Below, in pieces: positions 55,412-61,711 of a stretch of DNA of 64,000 nt. Within the stretch, counting starts at the first letter, position 1, and every line of letters begins with the position of its first letter. This DNA is from Devosia riboflavina (GTDB lineage: Bacteria; Pseudomonadota; Alphaproteobacteria; Rhizobiales; Devosiaceae): the NCBI RefSeq assembly GCF_000743575.1, contig NZ_JQGC01000001.1, positions 1 through 64,000 on the forward strand, read 5' to 3'. Made by a program: the position numbers and the translations under genes. A model generated the notes under the pieces. The model saw only the letters and a list, made by a program, of their open reading frames with translations, made no database searches and was not told the origin of the DNA.

Positions 55412-56418
55412 GACTCGGCTCCCCGGCGATCAAGACCGTGATTGAAGATCGAGGCAGCGACGATCAGCGTGGCAATGAACATGTCGAGATAAAAACCCGG
55501 TGCCCGCATCAACAGCAGCACGTCGGTGATGGTGAAGATCAGCATCACCCCGAGAAACACTCCAAGGATTGAACCCCGGCCGCCACGAAGGGAAAGCCCC
55601 CCGATGACGCAGGCGGCGATGGCCTGAAGCTCCAGCCCAGCACCCTGCCCCGGCTGCACCGAACCAACGCGCGTGGTCGCCAGAATGCCGGCAAAGGCAG
55701 CCATGAACCCTGCGATGGCGAAGGCGATCATCTTGATCCGCCCGGTATTGACGCCGATGGCTGTAGCAGCCGCGCGATTACCACCCGTTGCAAAGATGTG
55801 GTTACCCAGCCGATGCCGATGCAGCATTGCCCAGAAGACCAGGCACAGCGCGATGAACCAGATGAACGCCGCATTGATGCCAAAGATCGTGCCCGAGAAC
55901 AGCGCATTGAATACCGGGTTCGGGTCGAACCGCACCTGCACCGCGCCATTAATAAGAAGCACCGCACCGCGCCAGAACAGCAAGCCACCCAGCGTAACGA
56001 TGAAACTCGGCAGGTTGAATTTTAGCGTCAGAAACCCGTTGCCAAGCCCAATGGTCGCGCCGATCAGCAGCCCGACAGGTGCGGCGATAAACGCATCGAC
56101 GCCCACCCCCACGAGCAGGGCCATGATGACGGCTGTGAGCGTATAGACTGAGCCGATGGAGAGATCGAACTCACCGGCGATCATCAGCACGCCCGCTCCG
56201 AGCGCGAGGCAGCCGAGCACTGGCACGGAGCGCATCATGATGCCCATATTGGCCGATGAGAGATAACGGAAGTCGTCGGGAAACAAGAGCCCGGCGACAA
56301 TGCAGCCAAGCTGCACAACGAGGAATAGCAGCAGAATGGCGCCCGCCGGCATGCTGAGAAGGCTATGGAGCCACTCTCCTGCCGAGCGCCGGGGCGCAAC
56401 GGCCCGGTCATGGGTCAT
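55408..56418 (-). CDS. Ribose/xylose-type ABC transporter permease (RbsC-like)
   Basis: The permease has 336 residues from the ATG at 56418. It has 8-10 predicted helices and typical RbsC segments: GEFDLSIGSVYTLTAVIMALLVG, IGLGNGFLTLKFNLPSFIVTLGG and QAIAACVIGGLSLRGGRGSILG. The longer frame to 56649 runs through the repeat element at 56464-56626 and is not real. It works with the binding protein and ATPase on either side. First residues after the ATG are hydrophilic and a clear ribosome-binding site is lacking. Confidence 0.87.
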   Translation of the reverse strand: MTHDRAVAPRRSAGEWLHSLLSMPAGAILLLFLVVQLGCIVAGLLFPDDFRYLSSANMGIMMRSVPVLGCLALGAGVLMIAGEFDLSIGSVYTLTAVIMALLVGVGVDAFIAAPVGLLIGATIGLGNGFLTLKFNLPSFIVTLGGLLFWRGAVLLINGAVQVRFDPNPVFNALFSGTIFGINAAFIWFIALCLVFWAMLHRHRLGNHIFATGGNRAAATAIGVNTGRIKMIAFAIAGFMAAFAGILATTRVGSVQPGQGAGLELQAIAACVIGGLSLRGGRGSILGVFLGVMLIFTITDVLLLMRAPGFYLDMFIATLIVAASIFNHGLDRRGAES

Positions 56419-56463
56419 ATCGGTCACGTTTTGTATCCAGTTGTCACAATAAACATCAGACTG

Positions 56464-56626
56464 CCGCACCCCCACCCTTGATCCCTCCCCACAGGGGGGA
56501 GGGAGACTAAGGAACCGAAGCTTTGTCAATCGCCTCCCTCCCCTTGATGGGCTTCGAGCCGTCCCGAGGGCAAATCTCTCCGGTGGAGAGATTTGAGGAA
56601 GAAGGAACGAGGGTGGGGTGGGGCAC
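56464..56626. repeat. MITE-like intergenic repeat inside the sugar ABC operon
   Basis: The stretch begins with GCACCCCCACCCTTGATCCC and ends with a G-rich GAGGGTGGGGTGGGGC, giving imperfect inverted termini. Inside are a CCCTCCCC/GGGGAGGG-like hairpin and a perfect 11-bp hairpin, CAAATCTCTCC (56571-56581) with GGAGAGATTTG (56585-56595). It lies between the binding-protein and permease genes. This composition is typical of short interspersed repeats of Rhizobiales. Confidence 0.65.
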
Positions 56627-56658
56627 GGGAACCAGTCCCGCAGCTCCATCCCGGACGA

Positions 56659-57618
56659 TCAGCGATAAGAGCCGATGAGCGGCTTGACGGTGCCGATACG
56701 GGCTTGGTCGAGGAAAGCCCCCTGACCGGTATCGACGTCGGTCGGGGTCAGGCCATAGCGCGCGGCCAAGGCGATCTGGGCGATCGGATAGTAGCCTTGG
56801 AGGTAGGGCTGTTGGTCCATGGTTGCGAACATGGCGCCGCTCTCGACGGCATCGGCAATTTCGACCGCAAGGTCGAACCCGCCAAACGGCACTTCAACAC
56901 CCGCATCCTTGATAGCGCCTGCGCCAACCGTAGAGGTCACCGAGCCAGTGCCGAATACGGCCTTGATATCAGGGTTGGCGATCAGGGCCTGCGCCATGAC
57001 GTTCTGCGCTTCCGCCGGATCAAGACCAGCACGCACCGTCTCGACCTTGATGCCATGTTCACTCATAGCCTTTTCGATGCCGCCACCACGAGCCACGGCA
57101 AAGCTCGCTTCTGGAATTTCGCGCGGATTGAAAACTGTGTCGCCTTCCTTGAGGTCGAATTGCTCGATCATGCGCAGGCCAAGTTCATAGCCCGAGTCGA
57201 ACTCGTTCATGCCCACATAGGCCTGGCGGCAATTGCCGGCTGCGCCTTCGAGGTCGTCATTATTGAAGCCGATAACCACGACGCCCGCTTCGACCGCAGC
57301 GCAAATGCTGTCATCAAACGCATCAGACGAGGAAATGGCGACGGCAATGCCATCGACGCCGGTCGCCACGGCCGTATCGATCAGGTCGTTTTGGCGCACC
57401 GGATCGTTATTGGCATATTGCACGTCGAGATCGACGTTGAAGGCAGCGGCGGCGTCTTGAGCGCCCTTCACCACCGGATTGAAGAACTGCACGCTGGGAT
57501 CGAGGTAGATGATCATGGTCGCCTTGACGGGTTCCTGATCCTGCGCCAGCGCGCCGCCAACGGTTGCGAACAGGGCGCAACCGGCCAGCAGAGCGGCTTT
57601 TGACTTGGTCAACTTCAT
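56659..57618 (-). CDS. Sugar ABC transporter binding protein (RbsB-like)
   Basis: This 319-residue periplasmic protein has a Sec signal (MKLTKSKAALLAGCALFATVGGALA). The mature part has the type-I fold of ribose-binding proteins with FFNPVVKGAQDAAAAFNVDLDVQYANND and GVDGIAVAISSSDAFDD. It captures a sugar for the RbsC-like permease and short ATPase. It lies 105 bp after the aldehyde dehydrogenase gene on the same strand, so import and catabolism are likely co-expressed. Ligand not known; a pentose or deoxyhexose fits the pathway. Confidence 0.88.
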   Translation of the reverse strand: MKLTKSKAALLAGCALFATVGGALAQDQEPVKATMIIYLDPSVQFFNPVVKGAQDAAAAFNVDLDVQYANNDPVRQNDLIDTAVATGVDGIAVAISSSDAFDDSICAAVEAGVVVIGFNNDDLEGAAGNCRQAYVGMNEFDSGYELGLRMIEQFDLKEGDTVFNPREIPEASFAVARGGGIEKAMSEHGIKVETVRAGLDPAEAQNVMAQALIANPDIKAVFGTGSVTSTVGAGAIKDAGVEVPFGGFDLAVEIADAVESGAMFATMDQQPYLQGYYPIAQIALAARYGLTPTDVDTGQGAFLDQARIGTVKPLIGSYR

Positions 57619-57723
57619 CGCTTAATCCTCCCTTTGGATTGTGGCGGGCCCTCCTCAGGTCCCGCTTCGGGCGGCGTGCTCCGACCAAAGATTGCGCCGC
57701 CAGATCCTCTCCCTGGTTTGAGC

Positions 57724-59265
57724 CTAGTGCTCAAACCAGGGTTCGCCGCGCCCGAGGGTCATGTGCAGACCCTTGAACTGCGAATATTCATCAAAGCCAT
57801 AACGGCCGAGTTCGCGGCCAACGCCGCTCATCTTGTAGCCACCGATGGGCATTTCCGGCGTTCCGTCGATCACCGAATTGATCCAGCATCGCCCCGCCCG
57901 CAGTTTTCTCGTGGTTTGAATCGCCGTCTCCAGGTCACGCGACCAGACGCCGGCCGAAAGACCGAACGGCGTGCCATTGGCGAGAGCGACAGCCTCCTCC
58001 GGCGTGTCAAACCCGATGGTGGCCAGCACCGGCCCGAAAATCTCCTCCTGCGCGATGCGCATGTTGGGCCGCACCCCGTCAAAGACCGTCGGAGCAAAGA
58101 AATTGCCCGAGCCTTCGTCGATCTTCTCCCCACCCAAGAGCAGTTCGGCCCCATCTTCCAAACCAGCCGCCACGTAGCCCGCAACCTTGTGGAGATGCGG
58201 CACGGACACCATTGCGCCATAGCGGGTCGTGGCGGCCAGCGGATCGCCGAACGGCAGGCGACGCGAGAGATCGAGCAGGCGCTCGAGCAAGGCCGGACGG
58301 ATGGAATTTTCGACAATCAGCCGGCTGCCCGAAATGCAGCACTGCCCGGCATTGTGAAAGACGCCATAGGCAATGCCGTCGGCAGCAGCCTCAAGATCGG
58401 CGTCGGCAAAAACGATCTGCGGCCCCTTACCGCCCAGTTCGAGCCCGACGCGCTTCACATTGCTCGCTGCAATCCCGGCCAACTGAGTGCCCACACGCAC
58501 GGAGCCCGTAAAAGCCACCATGTCGACACGCGGGTCTTCTGCGAGGATTTGCCCGACATCCGGCCCATAACCGGTGATGACATTGAACACCCCCGCCGGC
58601 AGGCCCGCCTCAAGCGCGATCTCGGCCAGGCGGATCGTCGTGCCCGAGGTAAATTCGCTCGGCTTGACCACAACGGTGCAGCCCGCTCCCAGCGCCCACG
58701 GCACACGCTCCGACATGATGATGAAGGGAAAATTCCACGGCGTAATGATGCCCACAACCCCGGCCGGTTCGCGCAGCACAAGCCCAAGCCGATTGGCCCC
58801 GATGGCATTATGCGTATCGCCCTCGAGCCCGCGGCATTGGCCGGCCGCATAGGTCCAGAGATCGGCGCAATAACCGATTTCGCCGCGCGCCTGGTTGATC
58901 GGCTTGCCCGTCTCGAGGCATTCGATCAGCGCCAACTCGTCCTGATGCTTCAGAATGCCCTGCGCGATGGCGTGAAGAATGGTCGAACGCTCGGCCCCGC
59001 TCATCCGCCCCCAGGGGCCATTGTCGAAAGCCGTGCGAGCTGCGCCGATAGCGCGCGAAGCATCTTCCGTCCTGCCAGCCGGCCATGTGCCGATGACCTT
59101 CCCGCGATGGCCAGGGCTCTCCCGCTCCACGACCCTCCCAGACACCGCATCCACGGATTTGCCATCGATAAGCATGCGATAGGCGCGTTTACTCTGAACA
59201 CGCGGATCACTAAGATTCGGAACGGCAAAATTGTCCTGAAAGCTGGATTGACTTGTGATGGCCAT
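57724..59265 (-). CDS. NAD(P)+-dependent aldehyde dehydrogenase
   Basis: The enzyme has 513 residues from the ATG at 59265. Catalytic residues are N178 (PWNFP), K201 (VVKPSE), E276 (LELGGKGP) and C310 (FHNAGQCC). In this cluster it would oxidise 2-oxoglutarate semialdehyde to 2-oxoglutarate, the last step of the non-phosphorylative pathway, though glycolaldehyde or lactaldehyde are alternatives. The frame extends far upstream to 59997, but the family N-terminus and the operator region show the start is 59265. Divergent from the FadR-type gene. Confidence 0.88.
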   Translation of the reverse strand: MAITSQSSFQDNFAVPNLSDPRVQSKRAYRMLIDGKSVDAVSGRVVERESPGHRGKVIGTWPAGRTEDASRAIGAARTAFDNGPWGRMSGAERSTILHAIAQGILKHQDELALIECLETGKPINQARGEIGYCADLWTYAAGQCRGLEGDTHNAIGANRLGLVLREPAGVVGIITPWNFPFIIMSERVPWALGAGCTVVVKPSEFTSGTTIRLAEIALEAGLPAGVFNVITGYGPDVGQILAEDPRVDMVAFTGSVRVGTQLAGIAASNVKRVGLELGGKGPQIVFADADLEAAADGIAYGVFHNAGQCCISGSRLIVENSIRPALLERLLDLSRRLPFGDPLAATTRYGAMVSVPHLHKVAGYVAAGLEDGAELLLGGEKIDEGSGNFFAPTVFDGVRPNMRIAQEEIFGPVLATIGFDTPEEAVALANGTPFGLSAGVWSRDLETAIQTTRKLRAGRCWINSVIDGTPEMPIGGYKMSGVGRELGRYGFDEYSQFKGLHMTLGRGEPWFEH

Positions 59266-59316
59266 GGCGGACTGACCCACCTCCCCGAAGATGCTGGACC
59301 CGCTCGACCGTGTCCT

Positions 59317-59342
59317 GTATGGAATTGTATGGTACCGTATGG
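59317..59342. promoter_or_regulatory. Three GTATGG direct repeats at exact 10-bp spacing, likely GntR operator
   Basis: GTATGG occurs at 59317-59322, 59327-59332 and 59337-59342, one helical turn apart, in the region between the divergent aldehyde dehydrogenase and FadR-type genes. The middle unit is within TTGTATGGTACC, whose first 11 bases match the site at 49395. It probably binds the adjacent regulator and controls both directions. Confidence 0.65.
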
Positions 59343-59383
59343 CGCATTGACCCAAGCTGTCAATGGCATGGGCGAGATGTAAT

Positions 59384-60070
59384 ATGACTCTGGATATGCA
59401 GACTTCGGCCGAGAGCGGCGAAAGCGCGGCAGCGACCATCGAGAAGGACCTGCGCCGCTCGATCATCGAGCTCGAGCTCCTGCCCGGCGCCCGCCTTTCC
59501 GAACAGGATATCGCGACAAAACTGGGCGTTTCCCGCCAGCCCGTACGCGAAGCGCTGATCCGCCTCGCCAATTCCCGCCTGATCGAAATCCGGCCCCATC
59601 GCGGCACGGTGGTAGCCCGTATTTCAGCCAAGGAAATGATCGAGGCGCTCTTTGTGCGCCAGTCGGTAGAAATCGCCGTCGTCGCCAAGGCCGCGCAAAA
59701 TTTTGACTCCTGGCAGCGCAAACGCATTGCGAGCCTGCTCACCAAGCAGGCAGAAGCGGCCGAACAACTCGACCACGCCGGTTTTCGCGAGCACGATGAG
59801 GCCTTCCACATCGCCATCGCCACCGGTGCAGGCGTGGGCATCGCCTGGATCGCCATCGCCGACATGAAAACCCACATGGACCGGGTCTGTAACATGACCC
59901 TGCAAAGCGAGGCGGACATGGCCCGCCGCGTCCGCGAACACACCGCTATCATGGACGCCATCGACGCCCATGACGTGGAAGGCGCAAAAGCGGCCATGGC
60001 GACGCATTTGGGCAGTATTCTCGACGAGCTTCCCGAGCTAGAAACCCGTCACGCCAATCTTTTTATTTAG
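59384..60070 (+). CDS. GntR/FadR-family transcriptional regulator
   Basis: The regulator has 228 residues from the ATG at 59384 (59396 is an alternative). The N-terminal winged helix (about 15-80) has LPGARLSEQDIATKLGVSRQPVREALIRL and the wing IRPHRGTVVA. The FCD domain (about 90-225) keeps metal-binding residues in HDEAFHIAI, ADMKTHMDR and REHTAIMDAI. It probably senses a sugar acid or keto-acid intermediate and represses the cluster. The SDR gene starts 18 bp after its stop. Confidence 0.9.
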   Translation: MTLDMQTSAESGESAAATIEKDLRRSIIELELLPGARLSEQDIATKLGVSRQPVREALIRLANSRLIEIRPHRGTVVARISAKEMIEALFVRQSVEIAVVAKAAQNFDSWQRKRIASLLTKQAEAAEQLDHAGFREHDEAFHIAIATGAGVGIAWIAIADMKTHMDRVCNMTLQSEADMARRVREHTAIMDAIDAHDVEGAKAAMATHLGSILDELPELETRHANLFI

Positions 60071-60088
60071 ACCGCTCGGAGTTCACCA

Positions 60089-60859
60089 ATGACGCAATCC
60101 GCCCGCTATCCGAGCCTTGTCGGCATGCCCGTGGTCATTTCCGGCGGCGCCTCCGGCATTGGCGAGGCCCTGGTGCGCAATTTTGCTGCACAGGGCGCCA
60201 AGGTCGGCTTTGTCGACATCCAGGACGAGCGCGGCACGGCTCTTGCTGCCGAACTGACCGCAGCCGGCCAGGCCGTACTCTTCACCCGTTGCGACATCAC
60301 CAACACCGACGCCTATCAGACCGCCATTGCCGGCTTCGCTGCCGCCCATGGCGACGCCTTGGCGCTCGTCAACAATGCTGCCCACGACCAGCGCCACGAA
60401 TGGCAGGAAGTGACCTCGGCCTATTGGGACGACCGCATGGCAGTCAATCTGAAGCATTCCTTCTTCGCCATCCAGGCCGTCGCACCCGGCATGGTCAAGG
60501 CCGGCCGCGGCTCGATCATCAATACCGGCTCCATAAGCTGGATGATTATGTCGCCCAAAATCCCGGTCTATGAGACCGCAAAGGCCGCCACCCATGGCCT
60601 CACCCGCGGTATGGCCCGCGAACTGGGAAAATCCGGCATCCGCGTCAACACGCTGGTGCCCGGCTGGGTGATGACCGAGCGCCAATTGACCCACTGGGTT
60701 GATGGGGCAGCCGAGGCCCAGATCGACGCCAACCAGGCCCTTGCCGGTCGGGTCCAGCCCGACGACATCGCCCGCATGGCCCTCTTCCTCGCGGCCGACG
60801 ACAGCGCCATGATTTCTGCGCAGCAGTTCATCGTCGATGGCGGTTGGGCACATAGCTGA
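60089..60859 (+). CDS. SDR-family oxidoreductase (sugar dehydrogenase-like)
   Basis: This 256-residue enzyme has the coenzyme-binding GGASGIG (about 19-25), D43 in FVDIQDE (NAD-type preference), NNAA, and the catalytic S148, Y161 and K165 (TGSIS, YETAK). It ends with DGGWAHS. It likely oxidises a sugar to its lactone or an intermediate alcohol. It shares a plus-strand unit with the FadR-type gene. Several sugars (arabinose, xylose, fucose) fit. Confidence 0.88.
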   Translation: MTQSARYPSLVGMPVVISGGASGIGEALVRNFAAQGAKVGFVDIQDERGTALAAELTAAGQAVLFTRCDITNTDAYQTAIAGFAAAHGDALALVNNAAHDQRHEWQEVTSAYWDDRMAVNLKHSFFAIQAVAPGMVKAGRGSIINTGSISWMIMSPKIPVYETAKAATHGLTRGMARELGKSGIRVNTLVPGWVMTERQLTHWVDGAAEAQIDANQALAGRVQPDDIARMALFLAADDSAMISAQQFIVDGGWAHS

Positions 60860-60892
60860 GAGGCCGGGCACAGCACTCTCCCCTCCTTCGTC

Positions 60893-60976
60893 ACCACCGG
60901 GCGTGTCCCGGTGGTCCCTGTCATCCGTAGGATGGCATGCCGCCAAGAACTGGATTGCCGGGACAAGCCCGGCAAT
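60893..60976. repeat. Cluster of three small hairpins (interspersed repeat)
   Basis: ACCACCGGG/CCCGGTGGT (60893-60901 with 60907-60915), CATCC/GGATG (60922-60934) and ATTGCCGGG/CCCGGCAAT (60954-60962 with 60968-60976) follow in series after the SDR gene. They resemble the other intergenic hairpins of this window and may end transcripts from both sides. Confidence 0.7.
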
Positions 60977-61006
60977 GACGACGACTTATGAGAACTGAAG
61001 AAACGC

Positions 61007-61246
61007 CTAGACAAACAGCGCCGCCGGCTCCACACCCAGCGCCTGAGCCAGATTGTCGATATCATCGAGCGCCAGGTTGAACTTGTCCGAGGTTTCGAGC
61101 GCCCGCATTTCGGCCACGCTCCAGCCGAGGCGCGTCGCAAACACCTCGAGGCTGAGATTGCGGATGCGACGCAGGCGAATGACATTGCTGGCAATAAGCA
61201 TCGCGCCGGTCATTTCGGGATTAACGGCAAAGGCGGTAGCAGCCAT
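61007..61246 (-). CDS. Small XRE/Cro-type helix-turn-helix protein
   Basis: The protein has 79 residues from the ATG at 61246. The segment NVIRLRRIRNLSLEVFATRLGWSVAEMRALETSDKFNLALDDIDNLAQALGV covers the five-helix Cro/C1 fold. It is 5 bp after flbT on the same strand, so the two are co-transcribed. In related bacteria flaF is often next to flbT; this is not FlaF. It may regulate flagellar genes, which is inference from position. Confidence 0.75.
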   Translation of the reverse strand: MAATAFAVNPEMTGAMLIASNVIRLRRIRNLSLEVFATRLGWSVAEMRALETSDKFNLALDDIDNLAQALGVEPAALFV

Positions 61247-61251
61247 GGCGA

Positions 61252-61653
61252 TCAACCCACCAGCTTGAGCTTGGCCCGGGTCTGGGTCAGCTCGGGATTG
61301 GAGAGGCATTTCAGCAACTTGATGGCCTTGTAGGTCGCGCCGTTCATGAGCATGCCATTAACCTCTGCGACGAGCCCCGAATGCTGCGGCGCCTCGGCAA
61401 GCAGCGCCTGCACGGCTTCGAAATAAGCAATGTGGTGACCCGCAACATCGCCGGTCAGATACATCTGCTGCACGGCATGGCGCAGGCGATGGGCGGGTGA
61501 ATTGAGGTCCGCGTCCGAAACATAGTCCTCGGAACGCAAAACGGGGGCCTTACCCCCTACAAGAACGTTGACGATTGCATCGCACTGCACGGTGATCTCC
61601 GCGGTGCCGACGAAGAAGCTTTCGCCGGGTTTTACAGTGAGCTTCAGAGCCAT
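61252..61653 (-). CDS. flbT: Flagellar biosynthesis repressor FlbT
   Basis: This 133-residue protein starts MALKLTVKPGESFFVGTAEI and has PAHRLRHAVQQMYLTG, matching FlbT. FlbT binds the 5' leader of flagellin mRNA and lowers its stability or translation when the hook is incomplete (known in Caulobacter; it may act positively in others). It lies directly downstream of the flagellin gene, with a hairpin between them. Confidence 0.88.
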   Translation of the reverse strand: MALKLTVKPGESFFVGTAEITVQCDAIVNVLVGGKAPVLRSEDYVSDADLNSPAHRLRHAVQQMYLTGDVAGHHIAYFEAVQALLAEAPQHSGLVAEVNGMLMNGATYKAIKLLKCLSNPELTQTRAKLKLVG

Positions 61654-61674
61654 CGTCTTTCCTTCTGGGTAGGA

Positions 61675-61699
61675 CCGGGGGCGACGACGCCGCCCCCGG
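61675..61699 (-). terminator. Hairpin between flagellin and flbT
   Basis: CCGGGGGCG (61675-61683) pairs with CGCCCCCGG (61691-61699) around 7 bases, 12 bp past the flagellin stop on the minus strand. Only a weak pyrimidine run follows, so part of transcription may read through into flbT. Confidence 0.6.
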
Positions 61700-61711
61700 A
61701 AGTCTTGGCGA

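Noticed and set aside
57634-59382. 582-residue plus-strand frame
   Set aside because: Antisense to the aldehyde dehydrogenase, running through the operator region; no ribosome-binding site or motif.
59268-59997. N-terminal extension of the aldehyde dehydrogenase to 757 residues
   Set aside because: The extension is antisense to the FadR-type gene and the operator; the family starts near the ATG at 59265.
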